From Sporosarcina luteola (GTDB lineage: Bacteria > Bacillota > Bacilli > Bacillales_A > Planococcaceae), in the NCBI GenBank assembly GCA_014204635.1, contig JACHLS010000013.1:62001-126000 (forward strand): 64,000 nt of DNA, read 5' to 3'. Below, one piece after another: positions 33,871 through 42,868 of this stretch. The position numbers were made by a program, and so were the translations under genes. The notes beneath the pieces are model-generated. The model saw only the letters and a list, made by a program, of their open reading frames with translations, was not told the DNA's origin and searched no databases. Position 1 is the stretch's first letter. Every line of letters starts with the position of its first letter.

Positions 33871-33987
33871 CTACAAGCGATCTCTTTTCTCTCTCTTTGA
33901 AGTCAACAAATGAACTAACAACCAAATACCACCCACCACACATAATATTAATAGTACTGCTCCGAACAATAACATGAGACTAAACAT
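33871..33987 (-). CDS. Small single-helix membrane protein, 38 residues
   Basis: The product starts MFSLMLLFGAVLLILCVVGG, has one helix and ends in a basic tail LLTSKREKRDRL. GAGGGGGAG precedes the ATG at 33987. No family recognised. Such proteins are easily missed by gene finders. Confidence 0.6.
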   Translation of the reverse strand: MFSLMLLFGAVLLILCVVGGIWLLVHLLTSKREKRDRL

Positions 33988-34454
33988 GGAAACTCCCCCT
34001 CAATAATTCATTTCGTTTTTAATATTATTCATTATTTCCACTACTTATTAATTGTATCAATCGAGAAATTCCCTTTTTGGAACGATAACATTACTCAAAA
34101 CGACTAGTTAACATATTGGTATTTCCATACCTGTCAGTTATTTTTATTCAACTGCCTGTATCCGATCAAACTGCATCTCTTGTTATTTAAAAACTGACGG
34201 ATACCGATTGGAACGGCGTCATTCGCCGGATCAGTATTCCATGCGAAATGATTTCAATCATCTAAGATGCTTTAGTATTAGTTACAATAGGAACGATTAT
34301 CTATGTACGATGTTCCCAAATCCCAATGACAATATCCGTTAACGTGAGAAGTGATTAAAATTGGGATTCCTATTCTTTTAGGCAATCAATGTACTTTCAT
34401 CAAAGCAAATCTCATAGGCAATCGCTACTCGGTTTTACCTTCATGATACTTCAA
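33988..34454. other. Intergenic region without a supported gene
   Basis: About 460 bases between a small protein gene and the terminator of the siderophore operon. I see no protein-like frame and no clear RNA structure. Confidence 0.45.
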
Positions 34455-34491
34455 TAAAAAACACCTCTTCAGACAATCATATCCGAAGAGG
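34455..34491 (-). terminator. Terminator of the siderophore operon
   Basis: On the minus strand CCTCTTCGGA (34482-34491) pairs with TCTGAAGAGG (34463-34472), followed by TGTTTTTTATT. Confidence 0.85.
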
Positions 34492-34500
34492 AGTAAATAC

Positions 34501-35325
34501 TTATATTATTTTGCAATACATATAATTTTCAGTACTTTCACTTCTCTTCGAGCACTTCTCATAACTTAAACAGATAGGATTCCCGCTAATCGGACATTGG
34601 GTAAAATAAGGCCGGATATCAAAGATTTCGCGTAAATGTCTGTCTGTCATCACCTCAGACACTTTGCCTTCAGTAATAATGTTCCCATCCCGCATGGCGA
34701 TGAGAAAATGAGAAAAGCGGGATGCGTGGTTGACGTCATGCAGAACCATCACAATGGTTTTCTGTTCTGCAAGATTCAATTGTTTTAACAGTTCTAATAC
34801 ATCAAGCTGGTGTGCCATATCTAAGTAGGTAGTTGGTTCATCCAAAACTAATATATCCGTATCTTGGGCCAGCGCCATGGCGATCCACACCCGCTGCCTT
34901 TGACCGCCTGACAGCGCTTCGATCGGCCGACCGGTAAACGGCTGCAGATTGGTAGCCTCCAGTGCCCAGTCCACCATGTCCTGATCTTCAGAAGACATTT
35001 TTCCAAAGAAGGATTGGTGCGGGAATCGACCGTACATGACTAATTCCTTAACAGTCAAGCCTGCCGGTGCATCGGCGGTTTGCGGTAAAATAGCAAGTTT
35101 TTTCGCTATCTCTTTTGAGGCAGTTTGATGAATTGCCTTTCCATCAAGATAAACTGCACCGTTCTGAACTTGCAAGACGCGTGCGATTGCTTTCAACAAG
35201 GTAGATTTCCCGCAGCCGTTCGGTCCGATGATGGTAGTGATCCGGCCAGCAGGAATGGTAACACTCAAATCTTCGAGTATCAGCTTCTCGCCGTAGCCTA
35301 CTCGTATGGTATCGACCTGTATCAT
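34501..35325 (-). CDS. Siderophore ABC transporter ATP-binding protein (FecE/FhuC type)
   Basis: The 274-residue ATPase has Walker A GPNGCGKST, LPQTADAPAGLTVKELVMYGR, signature ALSGGQRQR, Walker B DILVLDEPTTYLD and H-loop VLHDVNHA, all in the FecE-type form. An unusual C-terminal tail carries four cysteines (QCPISGNPICLSYEKC and one near the end), possibly an iron-sulfur or metal site; similar cysteine tails occur in some siderophore ATPases. It overlaps the esterase gene by 4 bases and is the last gene of the operon. Confidence 0.94.
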   Translation of the reverse strand: MIQVDTIRVGYGEKLILEDLSVTIPAGRITTIIGPNGCGKSTLLKAIARVLQVQNGAVYLDGKAIHQTASKEIAKKLAILPQTADAPAGLTVKELVMYGRFPHQSFFGKMSSEDQDMVDWALEATNLQPFTGRPIEALSGGQRQRVWIAMALAQDTDILVLDEPTTYLDMAHQLDVLELLKQLNLAEQKTIVMVLHDVNHASRFSHFLIAMRDGNIITEGKVSEVMTDRHLREIFDIRPYFTQCPISGNPICLSYEKCSKRSESTENYMYCKII

Positions 35326-36098
35326 GTCTTTGCCTCCTCCTCATTTGTCATGAAAAAACGGATCGCTTCACTTAAGATGGCAGGTACGATGGACATATGG
35401 TTCTCCCCTTCTGGTGAACGAAACATGACAGAGGCGGGAGAATCAGTTCTCAACCTTTCATAGAGGTGAAAGGCATTGTCATACATGTTCTGTTTTTCTC
35501 CTTTTTCAGCACCAATGAACAGTTTTTTGCCTGGCAGACACTTCATCTGCCCCTCCTGGAAAATCTGGCATTCATTCCACCAAATCGAAGGACTGCAGCT
35601 AATATAATTTCGAAACAAGTCAGGACGTCTACATAACGCATATAGTACAAACAATCCGCCTAGCGAATGGCCAAATAAAGTTTGCTGATTCGCATCAATC
35701 GGAGCCGACTCGCCTACAAAAGGCAGGAGTTCTTTTTCAATAAATCGCAGAAATCCATCTGCTCCGCCATGAGCTGGCCATGGCGTGCCATCCGGTTTGG
35801 GAGGCAGGGACACCGTTGACGATGGGGGGGTAAAATCAAATACACGCACAGAAGGGAAAACTTCCGCAGTTCCATAACCGATACTGACAATTACCGTGGG
35901 CTCAACTTTTGTTTTGTCGGAACGCCGCCATTGCAGCTTCAATATTTCCTTACTCATGGTGCCATAGGCATTCCCATCTAATACATATAGAACTGGGAAC
36001 CCTTCCAGAGGTGCGCTTACCATGGGAACCGAGATGGTTACTTCATATGACTCCCCCACAACAGGGTGCTGAAAGGTTTTATAGTGTTGTTGTAACAT
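35322..36098 (-). CDS. Alpha/beta-hydrolase, siderophore esterase (IroE/BesA type)
   Basis: The 258-residue hydrolase has FPVLYVLDGNAYGTM (oxyanion region), the nucleophile elbow LFGHSLGGLFVLYAL and a C-terminal histidine in PEGENHMSIVPAILSEA. This is the esterase family that cleaves the trilactone of iron-loaded catecholate siderophores such as bacillibactin or enterobactin to release iron in the cytosol. Placement between permease and ATPase genes of the same operon supports this and suggests a triscatecholate substrate. No signal peptide is present, so it acts in the cytosol. Confidence 0.9.
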   Translation of the reverse strand: MLQQHYKTFQHPVVGESYEVTISVPMVSAPLEGFPVLYVLDGNAYGTMSKEILKLQWRRSDKTKVEPTVIVSIGYGTAEVFPSVRVFDFTPPSSTVSLPPKPDGTPWPAHGGADGFLRFIEKELLPFVGESAPIDANQQTLFGHSLGGLFVLYALCRRPDLFRNYISCSPSIWWNECQIFQEGQMKCLPGKKLFIGAEKGEKQNMYDNAFHLYERLRTDSPASVMFRSPEGENHMSIVPAILSEAIRFFMTNEEEAKT

Positions 36099-36115
36099 CC
36101 ATCACATCTCCCTTT

Positions 36116-37117
36116 TTATCGTAATGATTGGACAGAACGCGAAGAACGCATTAATAAGTAAATGAAATATGGTACGCCAATAATAGAGATGACAATACCG
36201 ACCGCCAACTCGGCAGGCGCGAAGATCGTTCGTCCGATCCAATCGCTCATCACGACAAGCAGCATGCCGACGATACCGCTGATCGGAAGTATGTACTGAT
36301 GATGGATTCCGACCAAACGCCTTGCGATATGCGGAGCGATCAAACCGACGAAACTGATACTTCCAGAAACGATTACACTCGAACTGATCAACCCGACAGC
36401 CCCTAGAAGAATGAGCAAGCGATGCCGATTGGCCTTTAATCCGAGTCCGACAATAGAGACCTCATCAAGTTGCATGAGATTCAATGTGGATGCTTTCCAG
36501 AACAGGACTGGTACGACCAATAGAAACCATGGAATCATGGAGACGACCTGTTCCCACGAAGCACTATAAATACTGCCGGATAACCAAACGGTCGCCATTT
36601 CAAAATCTCTCGGGTTCATTTTTAAGGAAACAAAAAGCGTCAAAGCACCAAATCCAGAATTTAACGCAATTCCGACCAAGATCAACCGTTTGGGATCAAG
36701 TTCCCCGCGTTTCCTGGAAAACAAAAATAAGAAGAATGCCGCTAAAACCCCACCAATCCAACCCCATACAGTCATGCCGGCCATCGACAATCCACTCATC
36801 CCGACTACATTACCTTGAATGAAAAACATATAGCAAACGACTGCCAATCCGACCGCCGACTGGATTCCCAAAATGCCGGGGTCCGCCAATTGATTCTTTG
36901 TAACGCCTTGCAATACCGATCCCACGATGCCTAAGGCACAGCCGACGAGTGCACCGATGACAATACGCGGCATGCGGAACTCAAAAATCACTAAACGATG
37001 ATCGGCTACATGATCCACCCCGAATAATGTTCGTATAACTTCGACTTGTGTCATTTCAAAGAGTCCAGACGTCAAGCTGACATACATAATCAGCAGGACG
37101 CACGCGATGCCTAGCAA
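36116..37117 (-). CDS. Siderophore ABC transporter permease (FecCD family), second
   Basis: A FecCD/BtuC-type permease of 333 residues with 9-10 membrane helices; typical segments are RMPRIVIGALVGCALGIVGS, NQLADPGILGIQSAVGLAVV and GSISFVGLIAPHIARRLVG. The TTG at 37117 has no ribosome binding site, whereas an in-frame ATT at 37144 lies 7 bases after GGGAGGG and next to the stop of the preceding gene. Initiation at ATT would add nine residues (xRNRFIKLF). It forms the heterodimeric channel with the permease at 37137-38144. Confidence 0.92.
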   Translation of the reverse strand: MLGIACVLLIMYVSLTSGLFEMTQVEVIRTLFGVDHVADHRLVIFEFRMPRIVIGALVGCALGIVGSVLQGVTKNQLADPGILGIQSAVGLAVVCYMFFIQGNVVGMSGLSMAGMTVWGWIGGVLAAFFLFLFSRKRGELDPKRLILVGIALNSGFGALTLFVSLKMNPRDFEMATVWLSGSIYSASWEQVVSMIPWFLLVVPVLFWKASTLNLMQLDEVSIVGLGLKANRHRLLILLGAVGLISSSVIVSGSISFVGLIAPHIARRLVGIHHQYILPISGIVGMLLVVMSDWIGRTIFAPAELAVGIVISIIGVPYFIYLLMRSSRSVQSLR

Positions 37118-37136
37118 AAAGAGTTTAATAAAACGG

Positions 37137-38144
37137 TTACGAATGTTGGTTCCCTCCCTTCACCTTGATGAGATAGAGAAAGAAAGGAACACCGATTAAA
37201 GCAGTCAGGACGCCTACTGGTGTTTCAAATGGCGGATTGATCGCTCTGCTGAAAATATCTGCCCATGCCAACAACAGCGCGCCTAGTAAACCCGCAAAAA
37301 AAATGACCCTTTTGTAGTCTTCACCGACCAAAAAGCGGGCAATGTGCGGGATCACCAGGCCAATGAACGTAATCTTACCGACCATCGCTACAGAAATCCC
37401 AGTTAAGAGCGCTACGCTTAGAATCGTCAGCAGTTTTATTTTCAACAAATCAATCCCTAAGCCTTGGGCGACTTCGTCACCTAACGATATGGCGGTTATT
37501 GATTTACTAACGAACCATGCAATGAGGAGACCCAGTACTGCAAAAGGTATGGCCCATTTGATGACGACCGGATCAATTTGGTGCAAGCGTGTGTTATACC
37601 AAAAACTGATGTTTTGTGAAACTTGGTAGTACGTCGAAAGCGCTTGAGAAACCCCATTCAGGAACATGCCCAGAATTGTACCGATAATGGCCAATGAAAT
37701 GGGGGATAATCCATTTGGTATCAAACGGGCGACACCAAGCACAAACAAAAGTCCAAGGATTGATCCAATAAACGAATAGACAATCATCGAGAAGGCGGAA
37801 CCATTCGGCATGAAGATCATACTAATTGTAATAACGAATACCGAACCGTCCGACACTCCCATGATGCTTGGTGAGGCGAGATAATTTCTCGTCATCCCCT
37901 GCATCAATGCTCCCGAAACAGCAATAAACAATCCGACCAGCAATGCACCGATGACACGCGGTAAACGTGAGGTTCGAATAATCAAGTGATCCATATTCGT
38001 CAAGTCTGTATGGAACAATGCATGCCAAACTGTAGTAAGTTGATAAGTAGTAGCCCCGTACATGATGGAACAAATGATGGTGATGATAAACAATACCGAG
38101 ATGATTGGGAGCAAAAAGTATGGATTTTTTCGCATCATCGACAT
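37137..38144 (-). CDS. Siderophore ABC transporter permease (FecCD family), first
   Basis: A 335-residue FecCD permease with typical segments RLPRVIGALLVGLFIAVSGA, NYLASPSIMGVSDGSVFVI and GKITFIGLVIPHIARFLVG. It pairs with the following permease gene. It resembles YfiZ/FeuB-type proteins of bacilli. It is 16 bases downstream of the binding-protein gene. Confidence 0.93.
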   Translation of the reverse strand: MSMMRKNPYFLLPIISVLFIITIICSIMYGATTYQLTTVWHALFHTDLTNMDHLIIRTSRLPRVIGALLVGLFIAVSGALMQGMTRNYLASPSIMGVSDGSVFVITISMIFMPNGSAFSMIVYSFIGSILGLLFVLGVARLIPNGLSPISLAIIGTILGMFLNGVSQALSTYYQVSQNISFWYNTRLHQIDPVVIKWAIPFAVLGLLIAWFVSKSITAISLGDEVAQGLGIDLLKIKLLTILSVALLTGISVAMVGKITFIGLVIPHIARFLVGEDYKRVIFFAGLLGALLLAWADIFSRAINPPFETPVGVLTALIGVPFFLYLIKVKGGNQHS

Positions 38145-38160
38145 TCGCGGTCCACCCTGT

Positions 38161-39144
38161 TCATCTTGTATTCTTGGTCTCTTGCAAAGCCTTCACAAAT
38201 TCATTTTTACTGAATACTGTTCCGCCTTCTAACAGGGAGTCGACCAAGTTCACGTAGACATGTTCCTCTTGAAATGCATGAATGTTTTGGATAATTGGGT
38301 TTTTGGCCAACTGTTCATACGCCTGTTCATTCTCTTGCGTTCCCGTCTGTTGGACTTGCATGAATATATAATCCGGGTTTAATTCAGCTAATTGCTCGAC
38401 GGATATTTCTTCCTGGGCTTTTGCATTTTTGATTGCTTCAGGGGCCGTTAATCCCAGTTCTTTATATAAGACTGGATTGAAGAAGACATCCTCTGGATAA
38501 ACAAACATTTTACCGCCACGGATCCGGATGGCAACAACACTTTTCCCTGCGAAATCGTCCGCTAAAGAGCTCTTCATCGTTTCAATACGCTGCTTATAAT
38601 CATTTAGCAGTTTGTCAGCTTCTTTTTCTTTGCCGCTTAGTTCACCCAGTAGCTTGAGATTGTCCTCCCAATCGGACGAAATATGTGAGACTAGAATGGT
38701 AGGTGCTATCTGTTCGAGCTTGCTGACGACCTCTTCAGGAAATTTTGTTGTCCCTAAAATGACATCCGGTTTTAGCTGCAGGATTTTCTCGAAATTTGGC
38801 TGTTGTTTTTCCCCAATCGATTCAGCACCTCCCATCGCCGATTTGTAGATTTTAGGGAACTCACCTGCAATGGTAATCGCCCCGACTGGCTCAACTTCTA
38901 GAGCCATGGCATCCTCCATCGCCTCCATTGCTCCCGTAATGACAATCCGTTCTGCTTTCGCAGGAACCGAATAGGTCTGCCCCAAATATGTAATCTCCCG
39001 CATTCCCTCATCATTCAAGGTTTTGTCGGATTGAGTTGTGTTTGCTTCAGTCTCTGCCTCCGTAGCCGCATCCTTCTTACTGCAAGCTGCCAGTACTAGT
39101 AGCGAGATAAGCAATAAAATAACTAATTGTCCTTTACTCTTCAT
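38161..39144 (-). CDS. Siderophore-binding lipoprotein (class III substrate-binding protein)
   Basis: The 327-residue protein has a lipoprotein signal (LLVLAACSKKDAA, Cys21), followed by an acidic linker and the two-lobed periplasmic-binding fold (QPNFEKILQLKPDVILGTT, then ADKLLNDYKQRIETM). It captures the ferric siderophore outside the membrane and delivers it to the two FecCD permeases. ATG 39144 is preferred over the TTG codon directly before it; AAAGGAG is upstream of both. Confidence 0.93.
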   Translation of the reverse strand: MKSKGQLVILLLISLLVLAACSKKDAATEAETEANTTQSDKTLNDEGMREITYLGQTYSVPAKAERIVITGAMEAMEDAMALEVEPVGAITIAGEFPKIYKSAMGGAESIGEKQQPNFEKILQLKPDVILGTTKFPEEVVSKLEQIAPTILVSHISSDWEDNLKLLGELSGKEKEADKLLNDYKQRIETMKSSLADDFAGKSVVAIRIRGGKMFVYPEDVFFNPVLYKELGLTAPEAIKNAKAQEEISVEQLAELNPDYIFMQVQQTGTQENEQAYEQLAKNPIIQNIHAFQEEHVYVNLVDSLLEGGTVFSKNEFVKALQETKNTR

Positions 39145-39185
39145 CAAAGTCTTCTCCTTTAAGAATAAGTTTTTATTTGCTGACG

Positions 39186-40064
39186 TTATCCCATATGTCT
39201 CCGATGAACAGTTGGTGATAAACCTGTCATCTTTTTAAAGACTCGGCTAAAATAGAAATGATCTCGATACCCAATTTGTTCGGCAATTTCGGTAATCGGA
39301 AAATCAGTTGTTTGCAGCAACAGCTTTGCCTGTTGAATGCGCAAATGGGTTAAATACACATTTGGGCTGATTCCAATTTGCCGTTTGAACAAAGCTGTCA
39401 ATCTTCTCCGATCCAGTCCGAAATGGCCAGCCACATCATAGACCGTGATTCCATCCGAATAACACTGATTCATATAGTGAAGAATGGCATCCATATTCTC
39501 GACTTTCTCCAATTCCTTCTTCTCACTCGCTATGATGATCTCTTCCAGGATGGATAAAAAAAGTCTTTTGGATTGCAATAAAGCGAATCGACCTGGAATC
39601 AAGAAATTTTGCATGAGGTGCTGAACTTGGTTCGTCACTTTCATGCCATCTCCGATTGAAAAGAGAAAGAGCTCCCGAAAGAGAGGAAATTGAGTTGCTG
39701 ATTCTGCCGGCAGACTAAAATGGATAACGGCATACTCAAACGTTTGAGCGGATGGGTTAATCTGTTGCATTTCCAAATCAGGGCCGACATGAAGCACTGA
39801 CCCTTGCACCACCTCATGGACAATCCCTTCAATTATGAAATTTGCTGAACCCGCTAAGGGAAAAACAAGCCCACTCGCCTTCGGATGAGTCCGAAAAGCT
39901 TGGAATGAGTTGGTATCCGTAACCTTCCTCTTGATTACATCCGTAAAAGTCAGTGGGGCGGCTGTATAGAGTTCCACTACTTGCTCCGTCCTGATTCCTT
40001 CTCTCCTTGGATCTGATATTGCAGTCCGGGCTCCATTGAATTGTCGCGACATTCCTTCGCCCAT
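39186..40064 (-). CDS. AraC-family regulator of the siderophore operon
   Basis: The 292-residue protein has an N-terminal cupin-like sensing domain (about 30-150, HPKASGLVFPLAGSANFIIE) and a C-terminal double helix-turn-helix: DVAGHFGLDRRRLTALFKRQ and TEIAEQIGYRDHFYFSRVFK with MTGLSP. It is first in the operon, directly downstream of a Fur box. In B. subtilis the comparable activator Btr carries an extra siderophore-binding domain; here that domain is absent. It probably activates the operon when siderophore is present. Confidence 0.92.
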   Translation of the reverse strand: MGEGMSRQFNGARTAISDPRREGIRTEQVVELYTAAPLTFTDVIKRKVTDTNSFQAFRTHPKASGLVFPLAGSANFIIEGIVHEVVQGSVLHVGPDLEMQQINPSAQTFEYAVIHFSLPAESATQFPLFRELFLFSIGDGMKVTNQVQHLMQNFLIPGRFALLQSKRLFLSILEEIIIASEKKELEKVENMDAILHYMNQCYSDGITVYDVAGHFGLDRRRLTALFKRQIGISPNVYLTHLRIQQAKLLLQTTDFPITEIAEQIGYRDHFYFSRVFKKMTGLSPTVHRRHMG

Positions 40065-40109
40065 CTACCAAACTACCTCCTGTCTCGTTACACAAGTAAT
40101 TGATGATAC

Positions 40110-40124
40110 TGATAATCATTATCA
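40110..40124 (-). promoter_or_regulatory. Fur box of the siderophore operon
   Basis: A perfect 7-1-7 inverted repeat TGATAATCATTATCA lies 46 bases upstream of the AraC gene start. It matches the Bacillus Fur core and should repress the operon in iron-replete cells. Confidence 0.93.
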
Positions 40125-40495
40125 ATTAAATCATAACAAACTTTACTTGTTTGTACATGGAGTATCTAGAATTATTTTTGCATTTTTTTATCCATTGCCT
40201 GCAAATAGTCCATATAGGAGACAGAAAACTTACCAGTTCACAAAACCCGGCTCCTTGTTTTACAATTAGAAAACCAACTAACGAACAAATATCATCCGGT
40301 TCCAGGCTTCTGCTCCTATCCCCCGATGCATTGCACAGTCTTCAGCTCATACTTATCACACTGAAGTCCCGCCTCCCCTTCCAAGCAACGGAAATCCCTC
40401 TTATAAGTTGTTCTTTATAGAATAAGGCAGGAACCCCTCTTTCACGTTTGAATCATGATTGCAAAATGGATGACTACTGAAAAGGAGAGTTTTAG
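40125..40495. other. Intergenic region between divergent genes
   Basis: About 370 bases with the upstream promoter elements of the siderophore operon presumably at its left end. No gene or repeat seen. Confidence 0.4.
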
Positions 40496-41083
40496 ATGAC
40501 TGAAAACAGAACAAATCCAAAGGTCGATGAGTATATGAACAAGGAACAGAAGTGGAAGGAGGAGTCTGTGAAGCTTAGACAAATCGTACTGGATTGCGGG
40601 TTAACCGAAGAGTATAAGTGGATGCATCCATGCTACACATTCGAGGGCAAAAATATCGTGTTGATCCATGGCTTTAAAGAATATTGTGCGCTATTATTCC
40701 ACAAAGGGGCTTTAATACAGGATCCCCACAATATGCTGATCCAACAAACAGAGAACGTACAGGCTGCCCGTCAAATCCGATTCACACGGGTGGAGGAGAT
40801 TTTGGAGAAGGAAATGATGTTGAAAGAGTATATCAAACATGCAATTGCCGTGGAAATGGCCGGTTTACAAGTGGAAAAAAAGACAGATATCAATATACCA
40901 GAAGAACTTCAAATCAAATTTGACGAAGATCCCACTTTAAAAACTGCATTTAATGAATTAACACCCGGCCGCCAAAGGGCATATTGTTTTTATTTCTCCC
41001 AAGCGAAACAAGCCAAAACCCGAGAAGCCCGGGTGGAAAATTGCATCCCTGACATCCTGGCAGGTAAAGGCTTAAATGATTAA
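40496..41083 (+). CDS. YdeI/DUF1801 family protein
   Basis: A 195-residue cytosolic protein very like B. subtilis YdeI: NPKVDEYMNKEQKWKEE, EEYKWMHPCYTFEGKNIVLI, FKEYCALLFHKGAL, and the C-terminal PGRQRAYCFYFSQAKQAKTR. DUF1801 has a fold related to iron-binding frataxin-like proteins; function is unproven. The ATG at 40496 follows AAGGAGAG. Single gene. Confidence 0.88.
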   Translation: MTENRTNPKVDEYMNKEQKWKEESVKLRQIVLDCGLTEEYKWMHPCYTFEGKNIVLIHGFKEYCALLFHKGALIQDPHNMLIQQTENVQAARQIRFTRVEEILEKEMMLKEYIKHAIAVEMAGLQVEKKTDINIPEELQIKFDEDPTLKTAFNELTPGRQRAYCFYFSQAKQAKTREARVENCIPDILAGKGLND

Positions 41084-41095
41084 AATACTCTGACT

Positions 41096-41139
41096 GCAAA
41101 TAAAGCAAGTGCATGATGGACACACTTGCTCCATTTGCT
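41096..41139 (+). terminator. Hairpin after the YdeI-like gene
   Basis: AGCAAGTG (41104-41111) pairs with CACTTGCT (41123-41130), with outer GCAAAT/ATTTGC pairing. No T tract, so termination is uncertain. Confidence 0.5.
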
Positions 41140-41246
41140 GGAATTAGAAATCCGATGTTAAATCAGATTGATCAATTAGTCCTGATTAGATCTTTCATCA
41201 TAATTGATTTATATGGTGAGGGTTTTTTTTCCCGCTCGAAATGAAA

Positions 41247-41771
41247 TTAGATATCAAACTGAATATCTTTACTAGGGCAAACATCTCCAAACCAATGCAA
41301 TACTCTATTATGATGATTTATGATTTGTTCTGCTGTAATATCTGAACCATTCCAAGTGCTATGTGCATCAGAAACTAAAGTGACTTTATACTCCAAACTA
41401 TAAGCCCTTCTGCAAGTTGTATCTACACACACCTCTGTTTGAATTCCCGTGATTACCAAATGTTCAATACCTTTCTCTTTGAGCTCATCATCTAAAGAGG
41501 TATTAAAAAAAGAATCAGGGGTCCTTTTTTGTATGATGATATCTTGATTGCTTGGAACTATTTCAGGGTGAATCTCCCAACCTTCTGTACCATATTCTAA
41601 AGGTTTGCCAGCCGGTGCATTGTGTTGTATGTAAAATATTGGTGTCTCGGTAGAGCGCGCACGACTTATTAAATCTTTTATGTTCCTGAGTAAGTTTTCC
41701 CCTTTATACACCACATTATCCTTTTGAAACATCCCTCTCTGAACATCTATAATTACTAGTGCTTCTCCCAT
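41247..41771 (-). CDS. Isochorismatase-family cysteine hydrolase
   Basis: A 174-residue enzyme with catalytic Asp in ALVIIDVQRGM, Lys in IQKRTPDSF and Cys in VITGIQTEVCVDTTCRRA. Members hydrolyse isochorismate, nicotinamide, N-carbamoyl compounds or other amides; this one is not assignable. The ATG at 41771 follows TTGAGGAGTGA and is preferred to the upstream ATG at 41834. Single gene. Confidence 0.9.
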   Translation of the reverse strand: MGEALVIIDVQRGMFQKDNVVYKGENLLRNIKDLISRARSTETPIFYIQHNAPAGKPLEYGTEGWEIHPEIVPSNQDIIIQKRTPDSFFNTSLDDELKEKGIEHLVITGIQTEVCVDTTCRRAYSLEYKVTLVSDAHSTWNGSDITAEQIINHHNRVLHWFGDVCPSKDIQFDI

Positions 41772-41872
41772 TCTATCACTCCTCAATACTTGTTCCCTAA
41801 TAGGTTGTAAACTGTTCCTAACGATATGTGTCATTATATTTAAAGAATTATAAAAACTTGTTACACGTGCAG

Positions 41873-42310
41873 TTACAGAGTATCCAAAAAGGAAGGGAGA
41901 TTCTCTTCGAAGATCACTTGCAGTCCATGCCGCCTTAGTAGTGCGGCCGTCACCCCAACACCCAGAATTTTTTTCGCTTTAAATTCTCCGTTGTATATTA
42001 ACGTACTGCCACATGAAAGACTGGATTCCTTTAGAACGATTGTGGTTGCTCCCAGCTCTAGCGCTTTCTCTAATGTCAGCCGGGCTCCTTTCAAATACAG
42101 CTCCGTGACATTCCTCCCTGAATTCTCGATGACCTCCGCTTTCCTATCCAATACATCATTACCGTCCTGTGTCATAAAGACTCCCAACAATTCTGGACAT
42201 ACAGCGACCGCGTTCTTGTCTACCAACAGCTTGTTAATTCGTTCATCCGGACAACCTGTTGCATTATAACGAACCGGCAACCCAGCTAAACAGGAACTGA
42301 CCAAAATCAT
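41873..42310 (-). CDS. DUF523 family protein
   Basis: A 145-residue protein with the DUF523 hallmarks: VSSCLAGLPVRYNATG at the N-terminus, VCPELLGVF and the central KESSLSCGS. The cysteines are conserved in the family and probably bind a metal or an iron-sulfur cluster; function unknown. The usual TPR/PAE motif after VCPE is altered here (TQDGNDVLDRKAEV). Confidence 0.83.
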   Translation of the reverse strand: MILVSSCLAGLPVRYNATGCPDERINKLLVDKNAVAVCPELLGVFMTQDGNDVLDRKAEVIENSGRNVTELYLKGARLTLEKALELGATTIVLKESSLSCGSTLIYNGEFKAKKILGVGVTAALLRRHGLQVIFEENLPSFLDTL

Positions 42311-42329
42311 TTGCTCACCTCATCTCTAC

Positions 42330-42860
42330 TACGTTTTTGTGCTAGAATCGGATTGACAAAAGATAAACCGGTCATCCGGATCCCCTAAATGTTCGTTGTC
42401 AGCAATGTAGCCGCGCAGCCAAAGTTCACCGTCGATGCGTCGTATATAACCCCTTTGGAAATTCGTCATCCTTGTCCATTCCATCAGATGCAATGGTGAT
42501 TGAGCCAAATGGGGCTCGCTGTGTTCCAGTTGGCTTGCCTATTGTTCCTTCTGATTGATTCAAATAGGCTAAACGGATAAACGGACCAAGTTCGAACGGA
42601 CCGATTTGCAACCAAGCTGTTTTGCAGTATGAAAGATTTGAAATAACGAAGCGATTTCAAGTCAATTCAAGATCTTTGACGCGAAGCTCGACCGTAACCA
42701 GTTGGTATGTATAGGCGGAGGTCGTAAAACATTTATCCGCCAGCAGCCTGTTTTCCAGTTCATTGATATGGATTGCATGCTGCTCTAGCTCTCCAATAGC
42801 TGCAACTTGGTGAGAACGCCTACTTGTATGTTTCGGATGGTCGTGGGGCAATTAGGATAC
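42330..42860 (-). pseudogene. Degenerate coding region, family not recognised
   Basis: Protein-like stretches occur in different minus-strand frames: ELEQHAIHINELENRLLADK and YTYQLVTVELRVKDLEL (42851-42657), LGPFIRLAYLNQSEGTIGK (42611-42426), and RRIDGELWLRGYIADNEHLG to RFIFCQSDS (to about 42340). Together they look like one eroded gene of about 170 codons. I cannot name the family. Confidence 0.45.
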
Positions 42861-42868
42861 CCGCTCAT

